In this document: in pieces, positions 24,823 to 31,758 of the stretch
Position numbering within the stretch: the stretch's first letter is position 1
Layout: the number at the start of each line of letters is the position of its first letter
Source: Planctomycetota bacterium
Lineage (GTDB): Bacteria > Planctomycetota > Planctomycetia > Gemmatales > Gemmataceae
Assembly: GCA_021413735.1 (NCBI GenBank)
Contig: JAIOPV010000197.1
Span: forward strand, 1 to 43,721
DNA length: 43,721 bases
Direction: 5' to 3'
Notes under the pieces: model-generated
The model's database searches: none
The model's input: the letters and a program-made list of their open reading frames with translations, nothing else
What the model was told of the DNA's origin: nothing
Translations under genes and position numbers: made by a program

Positions 24823-25281
24823 TCACCAGACGGTGCAGAGAATCTCGCCGCCGACTTTTGCCTTCTTCGCTTCGCGATCCGACATCACGCCACGGCTCGT
24901 CGACAGGATGGCGATGCCAAGACCGTCGAGGACTCGTCGCACTTCCTGGTAGCCCTGGTACACCCGGCGACCCGGCTTGCTGTACCGCTTGATGCTGCGG
25001 ATGACCTTCTCGCCATCCGGACCGTACTTCAGGAACACTTGCAGAACAACGTGGGCCTGCCCGAGATCCTTGACTTCGGCGAAGTCCTTGCTCTTGGTGC
25101 CGTCTTCGTTCTGCTTCTCGGTGTACTTGCCAGTCCGATAGCCGAGGATGAAGCCTTCTTTGAGAAGCACTTCAGCGAGCGCAACCTTGAGCTTGGTTGC
25201 GGACATCTCGACGAACGGGCGTTCGATGTTGCTTGCGTTGCGGATGCGGGTAAGCATGTCCGCAATCGGGTCGGTCATCAT
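24823..25281 (-). CDS. rpsH: 30S ribosomal protein S8
   Basis: S8 binds the central domain of 16S rRNA, and in many bacteria its protein represses spc operon translation. The sequence shows MTDPIADMLTRIRNA at the start and the C-terminal ILSTSRGVMSDREAKK with the conserved ending GGEILCTVW. The 152 residues include an insertion in the middle (KYTEKQNEDGTKSKD), making it about 20 residues longer than usual. GGGAGGA lies seven bases before ATG 25281. A hairpin sits between rpsN and rpsH. Confidence 0.97.
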   Translation of the reverse strand: MMTDPIADMLTRIRNASNIERPFVEMSATKLKVALAEVLLKEGFILGYRTGKYTEKQNEDGTKSKDFAEVKDLGQAHVVLQVFLKYGPDGEKVIRSIKRYSKPGRRVYQGYQEVRRVLDGLGIAILSTSRGVMSDREAKKAKVGGEILCTVW

Positions 25282-25301
25282 AGCAGTGTCCTCCCTTTCA
25301 G

Positions 25302-25326
25302 TGAACGAGAATCGAGTTCTCGTTCA
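25302..25326. repeat. 10-bp palindrome upstream of rpsH
   Basis: A perfect inverted repeat TGAACGAGAA (25302-25311) and TTCTCGTTCA (25317-25326), loop TCGAG, in the rpsN-rpsH gap. It ends 20 bases before the rpsH start when read on the minus strand. Its GAGAA/TTCTC core resembles the metG and rpsS leader palindromes, but the match is limited. Confidence 0.7.
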
Positions 25327-25337
25327 GGATTGCGGTG

Positions 25338-25598
25338 TTACCAGGATGCCTTGCGAACGCCGGGGATCAACCCACTGCTCGCGAGGTTACGGAAACAAAT
25401 TCGGCACACACCGAACTTGCGGTACACGGCGCGGGAGCGGCCACAAATCTGGCAGCGACGGCTGAAGTGAACCATAAACCGTGGGGCAACGAGCTTCGAC
25501 GCATCGCGCTGGTCGGCTGGCTTCTTCATCTCGGCGCGGTGCGCTTCGATTTGTGCCAGTTCCTTCCTGTGCGTAGCTTCTTTCGCGTTGGTTGACAT
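25338..25598 (-). CDS. rpsN: 30S ribosomal protein S14, zinc-binding type
   Basis: S14 sits in the head of the small subunit. The C-terminal part is the zinc form (type Z): CQIC, then CRIC with the usual spacing, then [13 protein letters not shown]. Most zinc-type S14 proteins are 61 residues; this one has 86 because of a charged N-terminal extension ([19 protein letters not shown]), which resembles the longer non-zinc form. The combination of extended N-terminus and intact zinc motif is worth noting. No clear ribosome-binding site precedes ATG 25598. Confidence 0.96.
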   Translation of the reverse strand: MSTNAKEATHRKELAQIEAHRAEMKKPADQRDASKLVAPRFMVHFSRRCQICGRSRAVYRKFGVCRICFRNLASSGLIPGVRKASW

Positions 25599-25676
25599 CG
25601 CGTGGAGTCTCTGTTTGGCGTACCAGTCCGGAGTTGGGGTTCCGCACCCCAGTGGGCTGGCCGTTCCTATCTGCTG

Positions 25677-25759
25677 GTGTTTTGTGTTGGGTGTTTAGTG
25701 TTTTGTAAACCGAGGCACTCGCAAACGCCTCACTGAACTAAACACTGAACACAAAACAC
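25677..25759. repeat. G/T-A/C inverted repeat between rplE and rpsN
   Basis: Arms 25677-25699 (GTGTTTTGTGTTGGGTGTTTAG type) and 25737-25759 pair over 23 positions with two mismatches. One arm is almost only G and T, the other A and C. The A/C arm stops four bases short of the rplE stop codon. Similar structures occur in four other ribosomal spacers of this cluster. Confidence 0.85.
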
Positions 25760-25763
25760 AAAG

Positions 25764-26312
25764 TTACTTCGTTTCGTCCCGGAACGGCATTCCGAACAAG
25801 CGGAGCAGTTCGCGGGCTTCGTCGTCGTTTCGAGTCGTCGTCACGAAGGTGATATCCATACCCTGCGTGAAGCTCACCTTGTCCGGGTCGATTTCCGGGA
25901 AGACGAGCTGCTCGGTCAGACCCATGCTGTAGTTGCCGTTGCCGTCGAAGGACTTCGGGTTGATCCCGCGGAAGTCTCGAATTCGAGGCAGAGCAACGTG
26001 AATGAGCCGGTCGAGGAACTCGAACATCCGCTTGCCGCGGATCGTCACTCGGCAACCGATCTCGTTGTTTTCACGGAGACGGAATCCGCTGACCGCGACG
26101 CGAGCCTTGGTGATCTGCGGGCGTTGGCCTGCGATCAAACCGAGGTCGTTTGCGGCGTGCTTCATACGTTCCTTGTCCTGGAGCGCTTTGCCGACGCCCA
26201 TGTTCAGGACAATCTTGCTGAGCTTCGGCAGACTGAGCCGGTTCGTCCGCCCAAACTTCTTGGCGAGTGCGGGAACAATCTCAGCGTTGTAGTATTCGAG
26301 CAGCCGGGCCAT
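25764..26312 (-). CDS. rplE: 50S ribosomal protein L5
   Basis: L5 binds 5S rRNA and contacts the P-site tRNA. The 182 residues hold LPKLSKIVLNMGVGKA, then GQRPQITKARVAVSGFRLREN, then RDFRGINPKSFDGNGNYSMG, all diagnostic, and end normally with LLRLFGMPFRDE. It follows the broken rplX and precedes rpsN, the standard order. Length is normal. Confidence 0.97.
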   Translation of the reverse strand: MARLLEYYNAEIVPALAKKFGRTNRLSLPKLSKIVLNMGVGKALQDKERMKHAANDLGLIAGQRPQITKARVAVSGFRLRENNEIGCRVTIRGKRMFEFLDRLIHVALPRIRDFRGINPKSFDGNGNYSMGLTEQLVFPEIDPDKVSFTQGMDITFVTTTRNDDEARELLRLFGMPFRDETK

Positions 26313-26379
26313 GATCGTTTCTCACCTTCACTGATGCGGTTTCACGTAACCCCGGATTTTGCCGGGGGCCAACTCAACA

Positions 26380-26583
26380 TCAGGCTTTCTTGGCGTACTT
26401 TGCGTTGGGCTTCGAGAGCAACCGAATGCGGGACATGCTCTTCTTTGCGAACAGTACCTTGGAACCGTCTGGAAGATAGCGAACGCCAGTGCGGGTCGGC
26501 TTCTAGGTCGCGGGATCAACGAGCATGACGTTGTTGTCGCCCCCGGAGATCACTTCAACAACGTCGTCTTTGCGGATATACAT
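26380..26583 (-). pseudogene. rplX: Ribosomal protein L24 gene with in-frame stop and missing middle
   Basis: This frame sits exactly where L24 belongs, between rplN and rplE. It starts at ATG 26583 with MYIRKDDVVEVISGGD, a typical L24 beginning, and then reads NNVMLVDPAT, which in normal L24 proteins occurs about 45-50 residues later. The intervening KOW-domain part (KGKxGKV through xPIHxS) is absent. Codon 27 (26505-26503) is TAG, and the frame continues with KPTRTGVRYLPDG and FAKKS as in L24 before ending at TGA 26382-26380. So the gene seems to have both an internal deletion and a nonsense codon, most simply AAG to TAG. TAG is used as a normal stop by other genes here (rpsC, proB), so recoding is unlikely. 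Alternatives are a sequencing or assembly error, readthrough, or a second intact copy elsewhere. Confidence 0.85.
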
Positions 26584-26592
26584 GGCAGTTTC

Positions 26593-26694
26593 GTGTTTAG
26601 TGTTTGGTGTTTTGTGTTTCGGAGTCAGCGTTTAGGAACCGTTGGAATTCATCCCGTGTTCCGAACTAAACACTCAACACCAAACACTCAACAC
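26593..26694. repeat. G/T-A/C inverted repeat between rplN and rplX
   Basis: Left arm 26593-26622 (GTGTTTAGTGTTTGGTGTTT type, ending CGG) and right arm 26661-26694 (starting CCGAACTAAACACTCAACAC) pair imperfectly over about 28 positions with a short bulge. It fills nearly the whole rplN-rplX spacer. Confidence 0.82.
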
Positions 26695-26700
26695 TCCCTA

Positions 26701-27066
26701 TCAGACCACTTCCGCCGCGAGGGTCAGAATCTTGTTGAAGCTCGCTCGCAACTCGCGGGGAACTGCCCCGAAGATGCGGGTGCCACGCGGGTTGTTGTCG
26801 TTGTCGAGCAACACGAGCGCGTTCCGGTCGAACCGAACGTAGCTGCCATCCTTGCGGCGGGTGGCAACGCGAGTGCGAACCACAACGCCCTTCACCACGT
26901 CGCCCGGCTTGACGTCGCCGCCGGGGATGGCTTTCTTCACGCTGGCCCGAATGATGTCTCCCAGGTGCGCAACCCGGCGCTTGCTGCCGCCGAGAACCTG
27001 GATGCACATCACTTCCTTGGCCCCGGTGTTGTCGGCCACGTCCATGAAGGTATACATCTGAATCAC
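26701..27066 (-). CDS. rplN: 50S ribosomal protein L14
   Basis: L14 bridges to the small subunit and is a docking site for the silencing factor RsfS. The 121 residues match the family from end to end: [53 protein letters not shown] and FGAVPRELR. The start is GTG at 27066, with GAGGGA five bases upstream; this fits the universal MIQ start of L14. Confidence 0.97.
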   Translation of the reverse strand: MIQMYTFMDVADNTGAKEVMCIQVLGGSKRRVAHLGDIIRASVKKAIPGGDVKPGDVVKGVVVRTRVATRRKDGSYVRFDRNALVLLDNDNNPRGTRIFGAVPRELRASFNKILTLAAEVV

Positions 27067-27108
27067 GGGTATCCCTCGAAGCCACCCATCAAAGCGGGCG
27101 GCTTGATG

Positions 27109-27480
27109 TCACTTTTTCTCTTCGGTCTTCGCAACTGGGGCAGCAGCATCACTGCCTGCAACCGCACCTTCCAGGTTCGAGAGCGTGCGGCTCGGAGCCT
27201 TCTTCACGATCTTGACCAGATCCCATCGCTTCAGCTTCGACAGCGGACGCGATTCGACGATCTCCACCGTGTCGCCGAGGTGCGACTCGTTCTTCTCGTC
27301 GTGCGTGTAGCACACCGTTCGTCGCTTGACGAACTTGCCGTACCGCACGTGGCGAACAAGCCGTTCAACCTCGACCCGGCGGGTCTTGGACATCTTGTCG
27401 CGGGTGACGATCCCCTCAAGGACGCGCCGCGCCGTGGTTTTGCCTTCGGTCTTCGCTGGCGTCTTGGTGGTGTCGGCCAT
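27109..27480 (-). CDS. rpsQ: 30S ribosomal protein S17 with tails
   Basis: S17 binds the 5' domain of 16S rRNA. The OB-fold core runs from about residue 17 (RRVLEGIVTRDKMSKTRRVEV) to 95 (GDTVEIVESRPLSKLKRWDL). An N-terminal 16-residue Lys/Thr-rich extension and a C-terminal Ala/Glu/Lys-rich tail (about 25 residues) make 123 residues against about 85 normally. Its ATG overlaps the rpmC stop by one base (TAATG), so translation is coupled. Confidence 0.96.
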   Translation of the reverse strand: MADTTKTPAKTEGKTTARRVLEGIVTRDKMSKTRRVEVERLVRHVRYGKFVKRRTVCYTHDEKNESHLGDTVEIVESRPLSKLKRWDLVKIVKKAPSRTLSNLEGAVAGSDAAAPVAKTEEKK

Positions 27481-27851
27481 TACTTACCGCTCCCTGTCTT
27501 GGCTGTCTTTGCTGCAACGGCGACTTTCCCAGCGTGGAACCGCTTCAGTCGCTTGGCCTGACGGAAGGCAACTCGCTTGCCTGGCACATCCTCGCTCACC
27601 TTCTTATCGAGAGCGGTGATGCGGGTGGCGAGTTGATCGACCGGCAGATCCGCCAGTTTGACCAGTTCCCGTGCTCGTTGAATCGTCTTGATCCGGGCGA
27701 TGTCGCGCTTCGCCTTGCGGATTTCGGACGGTGTCTCAAGTCGGTCTGTGGCCGACTGAAACCGGAGCTGGAACAGGTGTTTTTCACGATCCTTGAGGGT
27801 GACGCCGAGATCCTCGTCGCTCATCCCCAGGAGTTCTTTTGTCTTGGCCAT
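27480..27851 (-). CDS. rpmC: 50S ribosomal protein L29 with C-terminal extension
   Basis: L29 lies at the peptide exit tunnel, next to L23, and takes part in signal recognition particle and chaperone docking. The typical part is MAKTKELLGMSDEDL, then LFQLRFQSATDRLETPSEIR and IKTIQRARELV. It then continues for about 50 residues (basic, ending KVAVAAKTAKTGSGK), where L29 normally stops at about 65 residues. The start at ATG 27851 is chosen because upstream sequence is a G/T repeat. It overlaps rpsQ by one base. Confidence 0.93.
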   Translation of the reverse strand: MAKTKELLGMSDEDLGVTLKDREKHLFQLRFQSATDRLETPSEIRKAKRDIARIKTIQRARELVKLADLPVDQLATRITALDKKVSEDVPGKRVAFRQAKRLKRFHAGKVAVAAKTAKTGSGK

Positions 27852-27862
27852 CTTCCACCTTC

Positions 27863-27981
27863 GGTGGTGGTTGGTGGTGGTTGATTGTTGTTTGTTGGTG
27901 AGCATCGGACACCCAGCGGTGCCGACCGTTTCTCAACGGCGAAACTCAACCAACAGACAACACACAACAACCCACAACCAC
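27863..27981. repeat. G/T-A/C inverted repeat between rplP and rpmC
   Basis: A G/T-rich arm at 27863-27902 (GGTGGTGGTTGGTGGTGGTT type) and an A/C-rich arm at 27945-27981 pair imperfectly. It lies just upstream of rpmC in the transcript and ends three bases from the rplP stop. Confidence 0.75.
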
Positions 27982-27984
27982 GAA

Positions 27985-28443
27985 TCAAACGTTTGGCCGG
28001 CGTGTCACGAACCGGCACTTGAACGGCATCTTGTACGCCACGCGAGCCAGACAGTCCTTGGCGGCGGTCTCTGGGAGGCCACCGATCTCGAACAGAATCT
28101 GCCCGGAGCGGACAACGGCGGCCCAGTATTCGGGTTCGCCCTTGCCCTTACCCATTCGCGTTTCCGCGGGGATCGACGTGATCGGCTTGTGCGGGAAGAC
28201 GCGGATATAATACCGGCCTTCGCCCGACACGAACCGAGTCATCGTGATACGACCGCTTTCGATGCACTCAGCGCTCAGCCAGCCGCCTTCCAGCGATTGC
28301 AGGCCGAAGTCCCCGTAGGCGACGTAATTGCCGCGCTGCGCGAACCCCTTGATGACGCCGTTGTACTTCGCGCGAGTCGTCCTAGCGCGGACGACGCCGC
28401 GTTGACTTTTTCTGTACTTGACCCGCTTGGGCATCTGTGGCAT
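27985..28443 (-). CDS. rplP: 50S ribosomal protein L16
   Basis: L16 sits at the A-site finger region and helps bind aminoacyl-tRNA. The 152 residues show MPKRVKYRKSQRG, FGLQSLEGGWLSAECIESGR, RVFPHKPITSIPAETRMGKG and the ending QILFEIGGLP. ATG 28443 has GGGGG about nine bases upstream, while ATG 28434 lacks one. The start lies inside the end of rpsC, an overlap of 62 bases, which is unusually long for this pair. Confidence 0.96.
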   Translation of the reverse strand: MPQMPKRVKYRKSQRGVVRARTTRAKYNGVIKGFAQRGNYVAYGDFGLQSLEGGWLSAECIESGRITMTRFVSGEGRYYIRVFPHKPITSIPAETRMGKGKGEPEYWAAVVRSGQILFEIGGLPETAAKDCLARVAYKMPFKCRFVTRRPNV

Positions 28444-29107
28444 CGGCGATGTCCCCCGTCAAATAGTCGCCCTGGTTGACCCAGGTCTTGATTCCGATAT
28501 TTCCCTGGGGCGTACTCGCCTCAGCGAACCCGTATTCGATCTTGCAACGCAGGGTGGAAAGCGGAATGCTTCCCTCCATGCCCTTCTCGCAGCGAGCCAT
28601 TTCGGCCCCGCCGAGGCGGCCGGAGAGTTGCAGCTTCACGCCGCGTGCTCCGCCTTCCATCGCCCGCTGCATCGCTTGCTTCATCGTGCGGCGGAAGCTG
28701 GCTCGACGTTCCAGTTGCTCCGCGATGTCTTCCGCGATCAACTGAGCGTCGATCTCGGGCCGCGTCACTTCGACGGTCTTCACCTCGATGTGCCGACGGG
28801 TGAGCTTCTCGAGCGCCTTCGTCAGCTTGTCGATCTTCTCGCCCTTCTTGCCGATGATCGCCCCGACGCGACTCGACGTGACGACAACAGTCACTCGTTC
28901 GCGGGTCCGCTCGATGCGGATGTCGGCGATCGCGGGCCGCTGTTCTTTGCGGTCCTTCTTGTTCGTCAGGAACTTCTGGATGAACGCGCGAATCTGCACG
29001 TCTTCGAGGAGAAGTTCTGAGTAGTCGGCTTTCGTCGCGTACCAAGTACTGCGCCAGGGACGCATGATCCCGGTGCGGAACCCAGTCGGTCGGACTTTCT
29101 GACCCAT
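28382..29107 (-). CDS. rpsC: 30S ribosomal protein S3
   Basis: S3 forms part of the mRNA entry tunnel. The 241 residues include MGQKVRPTGFRTGI, a type 2 KH domain around SSRVGAIIGKKGEKI (about residues 70-95) and the C-terminal domain GGAEMARCEKGMEGSIPL, with the diagnostic IKTWVNQGDY. ATG 29107 is chosen over an upstream alternative by homology, with AAGGG eight bases ahead. The last 20 residues (QAGQVQKKSTRRRPR) overlap the rplP gene. The stop is TAG. Confidence 0.97.
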   Translation of the reverse strand: MGQKVRPTGFRTGIMRPWRSTWYATKADYSELLLEDVQIRAFIQKFLTNKKDRKEQRPAIADIRIERTRERVTVVVTSSRVGAIIGKKGEKIDKLTKALEKLTRRHIEVKTVEVTRPEIDAQLIAEDIAEQLERRASFRRTMKQAMQRAMEGGARGVKLQLSGRLGGAEMARCEKGMEGSIPLSTLRCKIEYGFAEASTPQGNIGIKTWVNQGDYLTGDIADATDAQAGQVQKKSTRRRPR

Positions 29108-29226
29108 GAGAATGTCCCTTGGTCGAACCACCCCGAACTCACGTTCGAGGTTCGCCTCGCTCGTCTGTTCCTTAAATAGCGGAGACCGGCTTCGTTGCCG
29201 GCCCCACCCCGGTGATCACTCAGCCG

Positions 29227-29697
29227 TCAAGCTCCGGCTGTTGCCGGCGCTGGCGTCTCAGTCGTCGCTGGTGCTGGCAACGCGGGCGTTCCTTCTGGAG
29301 CCGGCGTCGTTGGCGTCGCTGTCGTCGTTGCCACCGGTTCGCTTGTCGTTTCGACTTCCGAACCCGGAGGATCGGAGAGAGCAACGATGATGTGCGACAT
29401 CCGGCGAAGAATCCCGAACGCGGTGCCGCGAGCGCGAGGCTGAATACGCTTGAACGTCGGGGCACCGTCAACCCGGCACTCGCTCACAACGAGGCTGTCT
29501 GGGTCTGGATGTTCCAGGTGATCCGCGTTGCCGTAGGCGCTCTCGATCACCGCCATAACCAGCTTCGCTCCACGGTTCGGGTAGAACCGGAGCAACTGGA
29601 GGGCTTCATCGACGTTCTTGCCGCGAACCAAGTCGGCGAACAACCGGAGCTTCCGGGGTCCGACGTCCGCGAATCGGTGGATGGCTGTGTATTTCAT
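29227..29697 (-). CDS. rplV: 50S ribosomal protein L22 with Pro/Ala/Thr-rich tail
   Basis: L22 lines the exit tunnel. The core (residues 1 to about 110) shows RKLRLFADLVRGKNVDEAL, SAYGNADH and the tip and ending PRARGTAFGILRRMSHI. The normal protein stops near here. About 45 extra residues rich in Pro, Ala and Thr follow (repeats like TPAPEGTPALPAPAT), which looks like a flexible surface tail. The function of the tail is unknown. No clear ribosome-binding site precedes ATG 29697. Confidence 0.96.
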   Translation of the reverse strand: MKYTAIHRFADVGPRKLRLFADLVRGKNVDEALQLLRFYPNRGAKLVMAVIESAYGNADHLEHPDPDSLVVSECRVDGAPTFKRIQPRARGTAFGILRRMSHIIVALSDPPGSEVETTSEPVATTTATPTTPAPEGTPALPAPATTETPAPATAGA

Positions 29698-29708
29698 GGT
29701 CGTTGTCA

Positions 29709-29792
29709 GTTGGTTGTGGGTGGTGGGTTGTTGGATACTGTTCGTTGCGGTGACTTCCCGACGAACAACTCACCACAACCCACATCCCAACT
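29709..29792. repeat. G/T-A/C inverted repeat between rpsS and rplV
   Basis: A G/T-rich arm at 29709-29732 (GTTGGTTGTGGGTGGTGGGT type) and an A/C-rich arm at 29764-29792 pair imperfectly. A perfect 7-bp TGTTCGT/ACGAACA pair lies inside (29739-29745 with 29761-29767). The A/C arm stops two bases before the rpsS stop codon. Confidence 0.75.
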
Positions 29793-29794
29793 CA

Positions 29795-30079
29795 TCACTT
29801 CCCAGGAGCCGCGGCGGCTGCCTTCTTGCCGCCCGAGTGACCCTTGAACGTTCGCGTGAGGGAGAACTCGCCGAGCTTGTGCCCGACCATGTCTTCCGTC
29901 ACGTACACCTTCACGAAGGTCTTGCCGTTGTGAACGAGGAACGTCGCGCCAATGAACGCGGGGATGATGGTGCAATCCCGCGACCAGGTCTTGATCGGTT
30001 CTTTGTTCGGTCCGAGCTTGTCGACTTTCGCCAGGAGGCGTTCATCGACGTGCGGACCTTTCTTGAGCGAACGGCTCAT
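29795..30079 (-). CDS. rpsS: 30S ribosomal protein S19
   Basis: S19 sits in the head of the small subunit beside S13. The 94 residues match throughout: [53 protein letters not shown] and [14 protein letters not shown]. Length is normal. A palindrome related to the one before metG lies 40-71 bases upstream, and the 236-base leader is the longest in the cluster. Confidence 0.97.
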   Translation of the reverse strand: MSRSLKKGPHVDERLLAKVDKLGPNKEPIKTWSRDCTIIPAFIGATFLVHNGKTFVKVYVTEDMVGHKLGEFSLTRTFKGHSGGKKAAAAAPGK

Positions 30080-30118
30080 GCGTGTCTATCCCGAAGATTC
30101 GGGCATCCCTATTGGGGT

Positions 30119-30150
30119 GAATAAGAACTCGACAAGTCGCGTTCTCATTC
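30119..30150. repeat. Palindrome upstream of rpsS (shared with metG leader)
   Basis: A 15-bp inverted repeat with arms 30119-30133 and 30136-30150, two mismatches and loop AA. On the minus strand it reads GAATGAGAACGCGAC at its 5' arm, nearly the same as the metG copy at 3913-3944. Orientation relative to the downstream gene is the same in both cases. Confidence 0.8.
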
Positions 30151-30277
30151 CTGTGGGGTTTCAGCGATTCTTCATCGGCACAAAACGAAAACCCGGCGCT
30201 ATCGTAACCGGGACTGAATACTTTAGTGGCCACTCCATCATGTGACCAGTTGATTTCCACGAATCGACTGGTCTGCT

Positions 30278-30304
30278 GAGCCACGGGGTTTATCCCCGTG
30301 GCTC
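30278..30304. repeat. CCACGGGG-type palindrome between rplB and rpsS
   Basis: A perfect 11-bp inverted repeat GAGCCACGGGG (30278-30288) and complement (30294-30304), loop TTTAT. Related copies lie at 35247-35267 and, degraded, at 35287-35306. It lies 12 bases downstream of rplB in the transcript. Confidence 0.85.
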
Positions 30305-30315
30305 GCTAAAAACTA

Positions 30316-31194
30316 TCACGCCGTGTTCTGGAACGGACCAGCCGGACGACGGCGAACGATCGCCTTGCCACCTGGCTTCCTCTTCTTGCGGGTCTTGCCG
30401 CCCTTGGCCGGCACGCCAGTCGGCGAAACCGGATTGCGACCGCCCTTGCTTCGCCCTTCACCACCACCGAGCGGGTGGTCGGTCGGGTTCATCGAGGTGC
30501 CGCGGTTGTGTGGCTTGCGGCCCTTCCATCGCATACGGCCTGCCTTGCCGATGCTGATGTTCATGTGCTCGGCGTTCGACACTGCCCCGATGGTTGCACG
30601 GCACTTCACAGGCACCTTGCGAACTTCACCGCTTGGCAGCGTCAGCAGCGCCCAGTCCTTTTCGCGAGCCGCGAGGACTGCGCTGCAACCCGCACTTCGA
30701 CAGATCTGACCGCCCTTGCCGGGGATCAGCTCGATGTTGTGGATTGTCGCACCGCTTGGCACCTTCGAGAGTGGCATGCAGTTGCCGACCTTCGGCTCGA
30801 CGTTCTCGGTGTCACCGGACATCACCTTGTCGCCGGCCTTGAGGCCGTCTGGCGCGAGGATGTAGGTCCGGGAGAATTCGTACTTCTCGTCGCGCGGATA
30901 CTCGATGAGCGCGATGCGGGCGCTGCGGTTCGGATCGTACTCGATCTGAATAACCGTGGCCTCGACGCCGTCTCGCTTCCGCTTGAAGTCGAGCTGACGG
31001 TACCGCTGCTTATGGCCACCCCCACGGAACCGCGAGCAGGTAATGCCCTGGTTGTTGCGGCCGCCCTTTTTGGGCTTCGGGTGCAGCAGCGACTTCTCGG
31101 GCTTGTTTTCGCGCGGGAAGGTGCAGTCCGCGAAGTCGGACACCATCCCGGCTCGACGGCCGGCAGAAGTCGGTTTGTATTGTTTGATGCCCAT
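30316..31194 (-). CDS. rplB: 50S ribosomal protein L2
   Basis: L2 is needed for subunit joining and peptidyl transferase assembly. The 292 residues match the family from [14 protein letters not shown], through [15 protein letters not shown], to [20 protein letters not shown], which contains the conserved histidine of the peptidyl-transferase region. The ending [17 protein letters not shown] is longer than usual by some residues. ATG 31194 is chosen by homology over a frame reaching 31278. Confidence 0.97.
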   Translation of the reverse strand: MGIKQYKPTSAGRRAGMVSDFADCTFPRENKPEKSLLHPKPKKGGRNNQGITCSRFRGGGHKQRYRQLDFKRKRDGVEATVIQIEYDPNRSARIALIEYPRDEKYEFSRTYILAPDGLKAGDKVMSGDTENVEPKVGNCMPLSKVPSGATIHNIELIPGKGGQICRSAGCSAVLAAREKDWALLTLPSGEVRKVPVKCRATIGAVSNAEHMNISIGKAGRMRWKGRKPHNRGTSMNPTDHPLGGGEGRSKGGRNPVSPTGVPAKGGKTRKKRKPGGKAIVRRRPAGPFQNTA

Positions 31195-31206
31195 TGTTCG
31201 TCCGCC

Positions 31207-31310
31207 GTTGATTGTTGGTTGTGGATTGTTAGGCCGCAGCCCATTCCCAATTCCCAACACCCTGTAGATCGCTGCCAATCAACAATCCACAATCGTCGAT
31301 CCACAACCCA
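31207..31310. repeat. G/T-A/C inverted repeat between rplW and rplB
   Basis: A G/T-rich arm at 31207-31230 (GTTGATTGTTGGTTGTGGAT type) can pair with A/C-rich segments at 31277-31290 and 31298-31310. It fills most of the 119-base spacer and ends three bases short of the rplW stop codon. Confidence 0.72.
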
Positions 31311-31313
31311 CGA

Positions 31314-31679
31314 TCAAAAGAACTCAATCTTGTCTTCGCCGCTCAGCGTGATGATCGCCTTCTTCCAGCGAGGCAGTTGGCCGAGCCGTTGCTGGAAGCG
31401 TCGCTTCTTGCCGTGACGGTTCTGGGTGCGAACCCCTTCCACCTTCACATGGAACAACTCTTCGATTGCGGCCTTGATCTGAGTCTTGGTCGCGATCGGG
31501 TTCACCTGGAAGGTGTAGGCGTTGTACCGGGTGCTCTGGTGCGTGCCCTTCTCTGTGACGAGCGGACGCAGAATCACCTGGTACGGTCGCAGATCGACGC
31601 CTGGCTCACCGTGAACGCACGGCTTGCGGCGCTCGAGTCGGCGCACATACTTTTTCGGGTGTGGTCGTGATGTTGCCAT
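31314..31679 (-). CDS. rplW: 50S ribosomal protein L23
   Basis: L23 is at the tunnel exit and docks trigger factor and signal recognition particle. The 121 residues hold the typical core YQVILRPLVTEKGTHQ, YTFQVNPIATKTQIKAAIEE and VRTQNRHGKKRRF. An N-terminal extension of about 35 basic residues (SRPHPKKYVRRLERRKP) precedes it. ATG 31679 is preferred because upstream codons fall in a palindrome. Order rplD, rplW, rplB is standard. Confidence 0.96.
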   Translation of the reverse strand: MATSRPHPKKYVRRLERRKPCVHGEPGVDLRPYQVILRPLVTEKGTHQSTRYNAYTFQVNPIATKTQIKAAIEELFHVKVEGVRTQNRHGKKRRFQQRLGQLPRWKKAIITLSGEDKIEFF

Positions 31680-31701
31680 TGTTCTGTCTCTGTCTGGTCT
31701 G

Positions 31702-31749
31702 CGAAGCCGCAAGCGGCTTCAAAGTTCAAGCCGCTTGCGGCTTCGCACA
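31702..31749. repeat. 20-bp palindrome with GCCGCAAGCGGC core between rplD and rplW
   Basis: A perfect inverted repeat with arms 31702-31721 (TGCGAAGCCGCAAGCGGCTT) and 31730-31749, loop CAAAGTTC. It is related in its core to the repeat at 9874-9923. It lies nine bases downstream of rplD in the transcript. Confidence 0.85.
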
Positions 31750-31758
31750 ACCCACAAC

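Noticed and set aside
26380..26583. Recoding of TAG (pyrrolysine or a changed code) to explain rplX
   Set aside because: TAG is the normal stop of several genes in this window (proB, rpsC, the zinc-ribbon gene, the cupin gene), and the missing KOW segment would remain unexplained.
30042..30284. Minus-strand frame across the rpsS leader
   Set aside because: It consists of translated palindrome and leader; rpsS starts inside it in another frame.
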